Positions 1 through 10,455 of a stretch of 26,232 nucleotides of DNA are shown here, in pieces (position 1 is the first letter of the stretch; each line of letters starts with the position of its first letter). The stretch is taken from positions 1 through 26,232 of the forward strand of contig JAYMTF010001113.1 in assembly GCA_036897485.1 (NCBI GenBank). The letters are read 5' to 3'. A model generated the notes under the pieces. The model worked only from the letters and a program-made list of their open reading frames with translations, was not told the DNA's origin and did no database searches. A program made the translations under genes and the position numbers. The DNA comes from Pelargonium nanum. Taxonomy: Eukaryota > Streptophyta > Magnoliopsida > Geraniales > Geraniaceae.

Positions 1-1629
1 TTTCCCAGCGATACCAAATTGTTGAGTTGCTTCGATTTGCGAACCAACCAACCCCACCATTCCTTTTCCTTTTCATCAATCTTTCTTTTTGTGCTTTTCT
101 CCTTTTTGAGTTTATGCTTCTTCTTTCTCAATACTCTATTTTATTTCTTTAATATAATTAAGCATCTTCTTGCATATATTAAACTAATTTCTCCAAATTT
201 TATATTATTTCTCATTTATATATAGCCCAATCCTAAAATCAAAACTAGGAATGAACTAATTAAATAATGATATTGTATTTTGTTAATCCAAAGAAACAAC
301 ACATGTTATGTATTTTAATTAATCAAATATTTGAATTATTTTAGCTCACCATATACAAAAGTTCATATATAATTGCCAAAATTAAATTAAATTGTCTTGG
401 AGATCAGGCAATTGGATATGGAGATCATATGTTCACATTGGTCTATATATCCATGCATGTTTTTCCTCATCTTCTAGCTTTTGTTTCCATTTTATATATA
501 GTTTAGAAAAAGTTAATGTCATTGTCTCATTGAATCATTCATTACCTTTCATCAAAGATGAATTGCAAGATATTTTGTTGTGTGTTAGTTAGTATATGAA
601 ATTGATATATCTAGGTGTTTTATGTATAGAATCTTGTTCACATTCTGATTAGGGATCCGGGAGGGGATAAATACACCTCTTCTAAAATCTACTATTACAA
701 TTTAATTTGTGCTAGAAAAACATCATATTTCATGAAACAATATATTTTGATAGTTTTTTATTTTGATATTTTATTTAATGTAATAAAAGGAGAGAAAAGT
801 GGAACGAAAAAAATTTAAAATAATATATCAAAATAAGCATTGCTAATAATGCAAAACAAACTGTTAAAAAAATATACGCTCATTCTGAGACAAAAATCGG
901 TTATTTTGAATGATCAGTAAATTATGGGAAAAAAAAAGTAGAAAGTTGAAACATGAAAAATTATTCCCTTCCAAGTAGCTTGACATATGATGTAATTTTA
1001 AAATATTACTTGCACATCACCCATTAAAATGACTATTATATATTCCATCTCTATCAAATTTTGCAGCCTAAACTTAAATAAAAGTGATTTGTTGATTACC
1101 AAATAGTTTGTGACAACTAGAAACAAAACATGTTGTCGAAGGTGAGGATTAATGACAAAAAGACAATCTGCAGTGATTCTGTGACATTTGAACGCACATT
1201 CAAAGCTAGTGACTTTGATTACAAATTAATGAGTAATTAATTAAGTATTAGTATATAATTATGGATGAACCCAGAAACTGTTGCCGAAAGGTATATAATG
1301 ATGGAACATCTTTTTGGTCTGAAAGCCCAAAATAGGTTGCAACACCAACCTCACTCACATGGCAATTGGCAACTGTGTCTAATAAATTAATAAAGTTAAA
1401 GATAAATCTTAGTATATAATTATGCATTCTCAATCACTAAAGCAAACCCTTGTTTCGTTGTATCTTTGATTTGTTTTATCAACCTTACAGATAAAATAAG
1501 TTGATAACAAACTTCATTACAGTTTGAGAGATTCGTTCAATTAATAAAACGGCAAACCAAGTTGTTACTTGTTATAACTTCCAAACCCATTTTACATGTG
1601 AAGCTCCTTATACTAATTTTTTTTTCCTT
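1..1629. other. AT-rich intergenic DNA, no gene seen
   Basis: No open frame here resembles a known protein; the short frames are low-complexity or hydrophobic and lack plausible splice context. The region is strongly AT-rich, with many homopolymer runs. The only structure I can support is a perfect 16-base direct repeat at 1248-1263 and 1409-1424, which brackets 145 bases and is discussed among the findings. Confidence 0.6.
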
Positions 1630-2090
1630 ACGTCGATTATCCGATAATCGAATCTCCCGGTAATCAAATCACTTGATGATCAAGAAGAAAGCATCAAATT
1701 CAATTTCACGACATTAAATTTTATTGTCGTGGCATCAACCTTCAATGTCGGGGATTCGGCTCCATTACCCTCAATCCTTCAATTATCAAAGGATTATCCC
1801 GCACCCATGTTGCGGCCTTGGAACCTAAGTAGAACGCGGACTCTCGCACTCTTCGCCCGTCAGACAGTTGCGGCCCTCATCCACACGTCCGTTAATAGGA
1901 AGCTCAAGACCATCGCGAAGGAACAAGCGGATCCTAAGGGAGCACCTTCACTCTTTGAGAGCCTTAACTCTTGAAGAGCTCCTCTTCCCTCCTTCATAAA
2001 CGATCATCACAAGGAGAGCTTATCGCCCCTCCTTCATAAACGGTCACCACAACAAGACTTTATCGTCTTTCTTCCGCACTTAGTCTCCAA
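1630..2090. other. Unidentified less AT-rich island with hairpins and a 40-base tandem repeat
   Basis: This stretch is visibly richer in G and C than its surroundings. It opens with a small perfect hairpin (arms 1634-1640 and 1644-1650), followed by a second one (arms 1707-1713 and 1725-1731). It then contains an 81-codon open frame (1729-1974) whose protein I do not recognise. After this come two tandem copies of a unit of about 40 bases, at 1987-2025 and 2027-2065, about 85 percent alike. The base composition and repeats suggest a fragment of a transposable element or other inserted DNA, but no diagnostic protein motif or terminal repeat is visible and the family is unknown. Confidence 0.4.
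1987..2065. repeat. Two-copy tandem repeat, 40-base period
   Basis: Copies at 1987-2025 and 2027-2065 both begin ccctccttcataaacg and end tatcg, with a handful of substitutions between them. The repeat lies at the downstream end of the less AT-rich island. Confidence 0.8.
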
Positions 2091-2549
2091 AAGAATCTAA
2101 AACCAAATAATTTTTTATGGAATTCTTGCACTAAGTACAATGTAAATTCGCCACTTAATTTCACTACATTTTTTCAGCTACATTTGGATGGGCCTGTAGT
2201 TCACGGGACTCACAAAACCTTTTCAAAATCCATCAAATTGTACTATCCAATCTTTATTCCCCTAACGTTGGTGATGACGAAAGCACCTAATGACATTTCT
2301 GATTTAGTAAAATTAATTAAGCCATCCACCAAAAAATTATTGGATCACAAAGAAACTCATAATGAACAAGTAAATACAAGAAAAATGATCACTGCTACTG
2401 CAATAATTTCTTCTTCCATTAATCTAATCCACCGCCTAATTACAATATACAATAAATAAACACCCTGTTGGTCAATTAACCCAAAATTTATGGTCCCTAC
2501 TAAACAAGAGACCCCTCTGCCATATTCATATCTTCACACCATTAAAAAG
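2091..2549. other. Spacer downstream of the PRAF-type gene
   Basis: This AT-rich DNA probably includes the 3' untranslated region and polyadenylation region of the minus-strand gene that ends at 2550. The 91-codon plus-strand frame at 2184-2459 is lysine- and isoleucine-rich, resembles nothing I know and is not supported as a gene. Confidence 0.5.
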
Positions 2550-5500
2550 TTAATTATTTCTCTGATTTTGGTTTGAGCTACTGTATCCTTCAATGTCATA
2601 TTTTTGGTATACCATAGCTTGATTCTCCTCCCACCATCTTGTTGCTTCCTTCTCACTGTATCGTTTCCGGCTGCAAAACACAGGTTGTCATTATCAGTGG
2701 CTCTGGTAAGTAAATTGCTTACAACATTCACAAACAAAGACAACTATTTACCTGAATCTCACTCGTTTTAGCCCCTTCTGCCCGCTTGGTAAATGTGTGA
2801 ATGTTATGTATACCCCTGGTTCGTACTGCTCAACCCATTCATGATGCTTTGGTGTTTTAGTTCCATTTGGCTGGGAATGATCTGTTCTTGATCTCGCCTT
2901 ATCATTACATGGATCTTTTCCATTGATGGATTTTAATGTATTAGAGAACACTATAGGAGAACCGCACAAACTCTCCACTTGCCTATCTCTGCGTAGCGTG
3001 ACTTCAGATAGCAAAGGAGTGCCCATGCCAACAGGTGATGAAAGCAAACCCTCGGGAGCACAGCTTTCAGTACTTATAGGTGGGATTTGCGGCTTAGTTG
3101 CATTCAATCCATCTTTTGGTAGTTTTCTGGTAGAAACTCTATCTGACCTTGTGTGAAGCTGCACCAGAGAAGTATATGATATGTATCAAACTGTCTATAC
3201 ACGAGAAGACAAATAAATACACACAAAATCAAAATTACCTGCAATGCCAAAGCTTTTATGATCTCCTTTGCTGCTTTACTCTTGGCAGCTTCATCCCTTG
3301 CCACTGCCCAAGCTACCTCAACTCTTTCTTGACATTCTTGAAGCTTCTTGCTTCCAATTTGACATTGCTTCTCGAGGATCATAGCCTGTTAGGAACATAT
3401 GGATATTAGTGTAGAGAACCATCAAGAAACATGTAAAGGAACATTATATACGGTATCTTTCATACTTGAGTTGCAATATGGCCAAGGAAATATTTGTGAT
3501 TTAGTTATTTAAAGATCTCAACAATATCAGTGTTTCTGTGCCGCTTATGATGAAGAAAGAAAGAAAGAAAGATCGAACCAGAAACAAATTTATTTATAGT
3601 GTATACCTCATCTCTCAGCTTTTGAACTTCTGCAAGCATCCTATCAGACTCGCGAACGTCTTCCCCTGCATTCATGGTACTGGAAACTGAAGGTTCCGAT
3701 ACCCATTGGTCGGGTGAAGATAATTGATTTTGGAAAAATGGAACTAGTGCTGTATTATTATTTTTGCTATAATCTGTTTCAAATAGACTGGGACATTGTA
3801 CTTGTCCCCATCGTGGCATTTCAACAGGAAAAGAAGATGATGTCTCTATACGCTGCTGTTTTTCCTCTTGCTTTTTCAGGTTCTTCCTTTCACGAGATAG
3901 GCTATCTGCATTCCAACATTGAACAGTTGATGATAGATGAACGCCTGCTAGGCTTTCTTCTCCACAATCATCCCTCCCATCAGAATATGAATTCTGTGTG
4001 ATCATTAGCTGCTTTGGACTCCGGTTTTCAAGCTTAAGTAGCCTCCCTGACTGTGTAAGCCTCTGCAGATGGTTAAAGCATGGTTCGCAGACTCGAGAGG
4101 GCTTGCTTTTATTAGGTGCAAGAGATGCATTGCTCACCTTCTTGCTACTACACGCACGGCAGAAGAGAAGACCACAATTATAGCAGTTATGCTTTTTCCT
4201 TGTAAATCCAAAAGGCAATTTACATCCCTTACAAGCCGATTGATCACAAATAGAAACTGACTTATGTAAACATATTGCAGCTGTGATATTTGAACCGCAA
4301 GCAATACTTTCAACTTGTCTATCTCTCAAGGCCTCGACGCAAGTTGGCAAGTTTCTATCTTCAAAATCACCCAATCCTAACTGCCCATTTAGACCCTTCC
4401 CCCACGTATAAACACTTCCTTTTGATGTCAAGACGGCAATATGATATGATCCCGAAGAGATTTCCTTCACAAACTCTTCTTTAAGCTTTCCTTCAACAAC
4501 TGTGACTGATTTATCCTTGGCATGTGGATTCCCTAATTGCCCATGCACTGCACTTCCCATTGTATAAACCACACCCATATCAGTAAGCCCAACAGTCAAC
4601 ATTCTTCCACAACAGACTTGAACAAAATCATGATCCACAAGTTGTGCAACACATGCTGGTAAAAGCTTCTTCTATGCATCGGCATGCCCAAGCCTCCCTT
4701 TATCCCCATCTCCCCAAGTAAACAATTTCCCTACTGAATTTTTGTACTTGCAACGATCAGGAATAACTTCCACAATAGCAGCCGTGTGCCATGATCCACA
4801 TGCAACAGATTTCACGAATAAACCCTTGAGAGATTCCACTTCTTTTGGTTGAGAGACACTTTGAAGATTCCCATGCCCGAGCACCCCAAAAGTTCCATCC
4901 CCATAAGTAAATAATTGCCCAGAAGTTGACACAACTGCTGTATGCCACTCCCCACAAGCAACAATAGATATGCTGATACCATCCAAAGGCCCCAAAAGTT
5001 TATGTGGCCACCATCCGTTTCTCTTCCTCTCCTCACCCAATATATTTGTGCCACATCCATTGTCACCCCATGTATAGAGTTCACCGGAGTGTGTCAAAGC
5101 ACAAGTTTGATATTCACCACAGGCGATGGACTTTATGTGGATTCCACTAATAGAATCAACAATTTTGGGGGTACTCGAGTCCATGTTAACCTTATGCCCA
5201 AGCCTTCCCCCATTACCCTCACCCCAGCAAAACACTTCCCCCTGTTTGGTAACAAGGCCGGCGTGTTTCCCACCTAATGACATACTATGCACATCTAGCA
5301 TCATCGTGGATTCTAACACTTTGGGCAACGAAGCATCCGCTTGTTTTACATTGTGGCTCCCAAAGATGTCAAACCCACCCCCTAAAACCCCTCCTGCTAT
5401 TCCTTCACCCCAGATCATAACATCCTTTAGAACGTCATTCTTTTCTATTTCTTGAGACCCATAAGCTGGAGCAAGAAACTGATCGAGCATATTATTTTGA

Positions 5501-7707
5501 AATTCCGAGCTTCCCAAACTTGATCTTTTCTTCTTGAGATTATGTGGATTAATACATGGAGAATTCGGAATTAAGATGTCAATAATATTTTGCATCTGTG
5601 ATAAACCTGATTCAGATGTATAAAAGCTCTCAGAAGAATACGACAAACCATCATGAAAAGACTTCTCTGAAAGAGAGTGAGTTGGACTCCCACATACGCT
5701 GCGTACCTTCAATAATTAAATGAACAAACTTAGTTTCACAAGGTTGATAGCAGACACATAACATAAGAAATTTGAAATAGTGCTATTCTTTTCCCAAACC
5801 AAAACTACTGCGAGCAAAAACAACAAAAATTCTTAGCAATATGTGCAGCATGTAGAACCTGAGAATATCCAGCAACATCCTCCAGAAGTCCAATACTACA
5901 CTTTCTCCGAAAATATCCAGCGGGGCTGCTGACACAGCTTTGAGCACTTCTGCGACTCCTTGAACCATTAAACAATGTGGACTGATGATACCTGGATATC
6001 ACTATTTTTAAGCCTACAAACCAAGAATCAGCCTGCAGTTTGTCCTTGCATATCTATGAAACAAATGAAAGGAGAAAAAAATAGCAAAAACTTAAGTCGT
6101 AGCCAAAAGAAGAAATGCATACAATCAAGTAAAGTGAAAGTGACATAATATTATGATACATCCAACGACTACCACTGACCAGATCCAATGAGCGTTCACC
6201 GTTTGCATAGATAAGTGAAAATGATTGACACTCTCTGTCCGATTGGAGATGCCTCTGAAAATTTACCTAAAACAAGAGAAATTGCCAAAGATGTTAATGA
6301 GAAAAGGCACCATTCTTAAAATAAATATAAAAAAAATTAACCATAAACCAAGGCAATACTGTATCAAACAATAGTCTTCATTTCTTACAGTCCTCTGCCC
6401 CGGAATAATCTTGGTAACTGAGCTCATTCTTAACTGTTTTTCCTTCTGTCCAGAATACCAAATCAAATGCTTCTCATCCTGCAAGTCATAAACATATTAA
6501 ACTTAGTATAAACATGTAGATTTGGTCTTGCTTAACTGATGTTTCACGTGAAAGAACCCATTTATAAGTTTTGACAATCTAAATTGGGTTTTGTTCATCA
6601 ATTCGGAAACTGTTTACATTCACATAAAAATACAGAAAACCCTAATTCATCATAGTAGTATATATTTTTGCAAGATAAATATACCGTTGAAAGCCTAAAA
6701 GGACAGAATTTGGGCTTTCCTCTCCGGCCACACTTCAAAAGATGTGCACCCTTCTTAATAGCCAAAATTGCCTGCACATAACCAGATGCAAACTTCAGCA
6801 CGTAATATTGTAGATAACAGCATGAACAAGAACTGAAAATGAGCCAAGGTAAAATTGTGGCATTGGATATGCTTTTGCTAGATATAACAAATAACAATTC
6901 AATTGACACCCAAATTTTGGCTTACTAAATGGTGAAATTTGAACAATAGCTGCACAAAAGCTTCTTAACAGAACAGTGAAAAAACTATAAGACAATCCAA
7001 ATTCCCAAATGTAATATCCAAAACAAAGGGCAAGCATTTGAGCCACAGTAAAAGATAATCCCAAATCTTCAATGGTAATGTAAAATTATAAAATGAAATT
7101 ACAGAATAAAAGCAAAAAACATGAAAACAAGAAAACAATTACATGAAATTAGGAGAAACAGTCAATAAAAATGAACAAGAAGTAAACCAAACGAGAATTG
7201 AGATAAGTTTCATAAACTACCCATCAACAGAAAACAATTACATGAAATTAGGAGAAACAGTCAATAAAAATGAACAAGAAGTAAACCAAAAGTAGAAAAA
7301 AAAAACAAAAACAAAAACAAGCCTGACTGATCTACTAAATGGAAACAACCCAGAAATTCAGTAAATACCACAGATAATCCACAAGACCCAGCAAGTAAAA
7401 AGCCTCAATTTTGAACCTTTTTATGATTTCAGATCCTTTCAAGCTCCACAAATCAAATTGCACAAAATATTTGTTCAGAACCCAAAAAGAAAAAAGAAAG
7501 ATAGAATGTGATATCTGGGTCAAAATATAGCACAAAACAGATGAACAGAGCAACAGAGAATTCTACCCAATACAAACTGGAAATTAAGAGGCAGCAACAA
7601 AATCATCATTCTCAGCAACAACAATGTCATTTTGTCACATTTAAAAAAAGAAAAAAAGAAAGAAAAGAAACCTGCTCAACAGCTCTGTCAAAGGAATCTT
7701 CCCCCAT
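2550..7707 (-). CDS. PRAF-type PH/RCC1/FYVE/BRX protein gene, nine exons, with an in-frame TAG
   Basis: Exons: 7672-7707, 6685-6771, 6389-6478, 6180-6266, 5859-6053, 3607-5706, 3239-3385, 2752-3158 and 2550-2670; all introns are GT-AG. Conceptual length is 1089 codons, close to the roughly 1,100 residues usual for the family. In order: an N-terminal PH domain (about 13-125; GRRGKPKFCPFRLS, ERSLDLICKDK), RCC1 propeller repeats (about 260-645; repeated CG.WHTA and WG.G motifs), a FYVE zinc finger (about 648-713; CKGC, plant variant RKKHNCYNCG, CEPC), a coiled-coil stretch (LAEVQKLRDEV onward) and a C-terminal BRX domain (about 1017-1073; EWVEQYEPGVYITF, RWWEENQAMVY). Family members bind phosphoinositides and act as candidate small-GTPase exchange factors at membranes. 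Codon 510 is TAG (4672-4674), so normal translation would yield 509 residues lacking FYVE and BRX. Frame and length are conserved on both sides, which indicates a recent nonsense change or a sequence error rather than decay. Family assignment is very secure; whether the locus is functional is not. Confidence 0.93.
7131..7290. repeat. 61-base direct duplication in PRAF-type intron 1
   Basis: The segment 7131-7191 is repeated without visible change at 7230-7290, giving a 99-base period. The whole lies inside the 900-base first intron (6772-7671). Identity this high suggests a recent local duplication. Confidence 0.9.
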
Positions 7708-8060
7708 GGTTTGTTGTTGGTTGTGGCAGAGAATTACATGGAATAATAGACAGAGAAGAAGATGCAGAATTGGTATCCCAACAAGGGAACCTTGGCAGAA
7801 GGTGAATGCAGATATAAAGAAGAAGAAGAAGAAGATGGTTAGTGAAAGTGAGAGAGAAGAAGAGTAATAGCAATAATTTCTTAATTTGGTTGTGGAAGTG
7901 AATGTGAATCTGTTGTTTGTTCCATAATGTTTTGGGTTCACTTGGAAATTAGTGCACAGTGCAGTGCAGAGCAGGGTTTGATTGAGATTGAGGAGGATCT
8001 GCTCTCTAGCTATAACAAGTAAACTACACCTATTACCACGTGCACATCCAATCACATGCC
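7708..8060 (-). promoter_or_regulatory. Probable 5' leader and proximal promoter of the PRAF-type gene
   Basis: On the minus strand, the DNA upstream of the ATG at 7707 is pyrimidine-rich, with a CTT microsatellite (complement of 7818-7834) and CT-rich stretches typical of plant 5' leaders. No single TATA element stands out, so the transcription start cannot be placed. Confidence 0.4.
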
Positions 8061-9010
8061 TTTTTTTATTCTCTTATTTTTGGTAACTCCATTATTACAT
8101 CTTCAATTGTTGCTTTCTTTATTTTTTTTAATTCTCAATTTCAATTTCTTTGAATCTTTTATGTCAGTGTGAATGTTCTCTTCTCTTAAAATTATTCTTA
8201 TGTGGATCCAAAGAAATGAGAAGGAGAAAATGTGGGGTTTTCAGACAATTAAGCTATTAAATAGGGTTGGAAAAATGAAGTGTAAATGGACATTTTATAA
8301 ATGAAAAATTAAACATTGGAGTATAAGGGAAGGTCAAAAGTAGATGTATATGGATTAGTTGCTGCTATAATTAATTACTATCTTCTACTCCGTATATTAT
8401 TGTTGGAAAAGTCAAGATGCTTGCTTCTAATTCTCTTACAAAATTAGTGGAGAAGCTTCTGTGTGTCCTCACTTAATTAAATTTGGTTTTCAACCGCCCA
8501 GCACATACATATGCAAATAATAATAGCCTTATTCATTTACATTTGGTGTATCACTCTTTTGGTAGGTCTATTGCTACTTCTATAGAAGTGGAACATTGAG
8601 AAAGTCTATAACTTTTAACTCAAAAGTAGTTTGCTAAGGAAGAGTTTATAGAGGTGATGTCTAATGTCTTGTTTGGAAGGTTTACATTCATTATGTTGGT
8701 ACAATGTTATAGGTTTACATTCATTATGTTGGTATAATGTTATAAGCATTTGGCCTGACATTTAGCCGTTTAGGTATCACATAACGTACTCCATCCAACA
8801 CCTCGCATTTGGCATAATGTTTAGGCATATCATATTCGAATAATTGTATTATAAATTTATCTTACATGAAGACGATAGAAAATAGATAATTACGTATGAT
8901 ATTCTTTGTATTAAATAATAAAATCATTTAGAGTACATTTTAAAATGAATTTTCTATTGTTTCTGTATTGATGTACTATGTAGAAAATGTGGTAGTAATA
9001 GGTGAGCAGC
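8061..9010. other. Intergenic DNA, no gene seen
   Basis: AT-rich, with no coding signal on either strand. It contains one small exact-length tandem repeat (8678-8743) and nothing else I can name. Confidence 0.55.
8678..8743. repeat. Two-copy 33-base tandem repeat
   Basis: Copies at 8678-8710 and 8711-8743 begin aggtttacattcattatg and differ at one position (tacaatg versus tataatg). Confidence 0.9.
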
Positions 9011-9095
9011 CATGCTTTTGCAGGATGCATGGTGAGCCAGCTAGAGCTACTAGTAGTAGTAGTAGCAGCTAATTTGGAAGTTAGAATTTCGTGCA
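9011..9095. repeat. Dispersed repeat, copy 1
   Basis: This segment matches 9621-9696 in the same orientation. Shared blocks include ttttgcagg.tgca, ttgagcca.ctag (copy 1 has gtgagcca), tactagtag/tactactaag, aatttgg and a terminal tgca. A TAG trinucleotide run (about 9049-9066) has expanded in this copy. The two copies lie on either side of a SINE pair. The unit's identity is unknown. Confidence 0.6.
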
Positions 9096-9322
9096 AACTT
9101 TGCTTTTTGTTACTTTTACTAATAATAGACTACTATTTAATTAGTTGGTACTATGTACTTCCCTCCATTTTTAATTACAATCTGCACATGCATGTATACA
9201 TACATGCTCATTATAACTCAATATGTCTACTACTCTATATTCAAACAAAACGGCAATTATTTAATTAATTAATTATTTCTTAAGTACTTAATTTCAGTAT
9301 TTTATTATACAAACACCTATAT

Positions 9323-9470
9323 GTCCATAGAGGATGATGCAATGGTCAAGACACACATCTCCACGTAGGAGGTCGTGGGTTCAAATCTCATTGCGTCGGG
9401 TGGGGTGGGGTTTGGGTTAAAAGGGGAGAGGTACCCCTGTTGTGTAGCTCATCTTTAATTTTTTTTTTAA
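9323..9470 (+). mobile_element. tRNA-derived SINE with T-rich 3' tail
   Basis: A 148-base element is flanked by near-identical 12-base repeats, aaacacctatat at 9311-9322 and aaacatctatat at 9471-9482, which fit a target-site duplication. A good RNA polymerase III B box, ggttcaaatct, sits at 9378-9388. A weaker A-box-like stretch (tgcaatggtcaag) lies about 40 bases upstream. The element ends in a run of T, as in the Au class of plant SINEs. It is non-autonomous and would have relied on LINE reverse transcriptase. SINE status is well supported; placement in the Au class is a guess. Confidence 0.75.
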
Positions 9471-9502
9471 AAACATCTATATCAATACACAATACTATAA
9501 AG

Positions 9503-9620
9503 ACATGTTAGGTCAAATAGTTTAAGCGTTTTGAATTTTCTATGAGGTTTTAGGTTCGAGTTTCTTTGCGGACAGTATGAGGTGAGATTGTGGGGATTTT
9601 GGTTAAAAGATGAGAGCTAT
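9503..9620 (+). mobile_element. Second, degenerate SINE-like element of the same kind
   Basis: About 30 bases after the first SINE, an A-box-like stretch (aatagtttaagcg) is followed by a B box, ggttcgagttt, at 9553-9563. The body sequence gtggggattttggttaaaagatgagag parallels the first element's gtggggtttgggttaaaaggggagag, so the two are related. No T tail or clear target duplication is visible. The right end appears to be cut off where the dispersed repeat at 9621 begins. Confidence 0.55.
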
Positions 9621-9696
9621 CATATTTTTGCAGGGTGCACGTTGAGCCAACTAGACCTACTACTAAGCAATTTGGTGGGATTTAACGATTCATGCA
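9621..9696. repeat. Dispersed repeat, copy 2
   Basis: This is the partner of 9011-9095, in direct orientation and lacking the TAG expansion. It abuts the truncated end of the second SINE-like element. Confidence 0.6.
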
Positions 9697-10245
9697 TAAC
9701 CAACTTACTGTAATCTAAAAACGATAGGAAATAAGGGATGATTTTTATTTGTTTATACTTCAATATACCCATTTGAGATTTGGGCTTGAGGTAAAGGTAG
9801 ATTCTCCCAAACTGGCATGAATTGACATTACGAATTTTCATGTGCAGTGCCTTGCAGCAAAAGGAAAACCCAATTAAAGTAGTACAAAATAGCATTCCCA
9901 TTTGTAGATAACCATGCAACAAATAGTGTTGTGTTGTGTGTAGCCAATAGGCAATATCTACATATATTCTCATTCATTTCAAGACATAGAATTCAATTCA
10001 TTGTTTCCACCATTTTTAAGCTAAATGGATTGGTGCTGTAGTTTTGTTTAGATGCCTGAAGAGAAAGATGGAATGAACTATACAAATGTTGATTTCTGTG
10101 ATTTTCTTTTTTGCATGCTTTGTATTGTTTCATGACATGACATCTCTCTAGGTTAAATTCAGCAGCCCCAACTTCGAGAAAGGTCCTTACCTCAAAAAGA
10201 TGTTAATTTTAAATTTAATTAGAAATTAGTATATATTTTTTATGC
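9697..10245. other. Intergenic DNA, no gene seen
   Basis: There is no coding or repeat signal I can support. A 117-codon minus-strand frame (9620-9973) runs through the SINE-like element and the repeat, lacks any recognised domain and is not called. Confidence 0.5.
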
Positions 10246-10455
10246 AAATGATCGTTGCATGTATCTACATGCATGTATATTGCATGAAAGCTGATATGGC
10301 ACAATCACAACCACACATGCCCCATGTATTGAAAGTGGATGAGGTAAGACTCGGACAAGTTTTGGAGAGAGAAAAAAGGATTATGTGGCTGAGAATGCGT
10401 CATATCAGCCTACATACAATATACATGCATGTAAGGTGCACGCAAGGATCCATTT
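10246..10455. repeat. 210-base inverted repeat (foldback; MITE or young MIRNA-like locus)
   Basis: The left arm (10246-10315) and right arm (10384-10455) are inverted copies about 80 percent identical over roughly 70 bases. They include a perfect 16-base block, acatgcatgtatattg, at 10266-10281. The loop is about 68 bases. A transcript would fold into a long, mostly paired hairpin. Both a non-autonomous DNA transposon and an evolutionarily young microRNA or siRNA hairpin would look like this. I see no match to a conserved plant microRNA. Confidence 0.65.

Noticed and set aside
1729-1974. 81-codon frame as a protein-coding gene
   Set aside because: No recognised domain, no splice context, and it sits in an island that looks inserted and repeat-bearing.
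4942-5455. Two plus-strand frames of about 110 codons
   Set aside because: They are antisense shadows of the long RCC1-coding exon, whose protein is clearly homologous on the minus strand.
2550-7707. PRAF-type locus as an old decayed pseudogene
   Set aside because: Only one disruptive codon is seen across 1089 codons and all splice sites are intact, so long-standing decay is not supported.
7818-7834. GAA/CTT run as a functional element
   Set aside because: Simple microsatellites of this kind are common in plant 5' leaders; nothing specific supports a role.
8678-8743. Direct repeats here and elsewhere as a CRISPR array
   Set aside because: Only two adjoining copies without spacers, in a plant nuclear genome.
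9378-9563. tRNA genes suggested by two B-box-like words
   Set aside because: No acceptor stem or anticodon arm can be drawn; the flanking duplication and T tail of the first copy point to SINEs instead.
10280-10310. Resemblance of the foldback arm to miR171
   Set aside because: The reverse complement shares short blocks with miR171 but needs a multi-base gap; conserved microRNAs do not vary that way.
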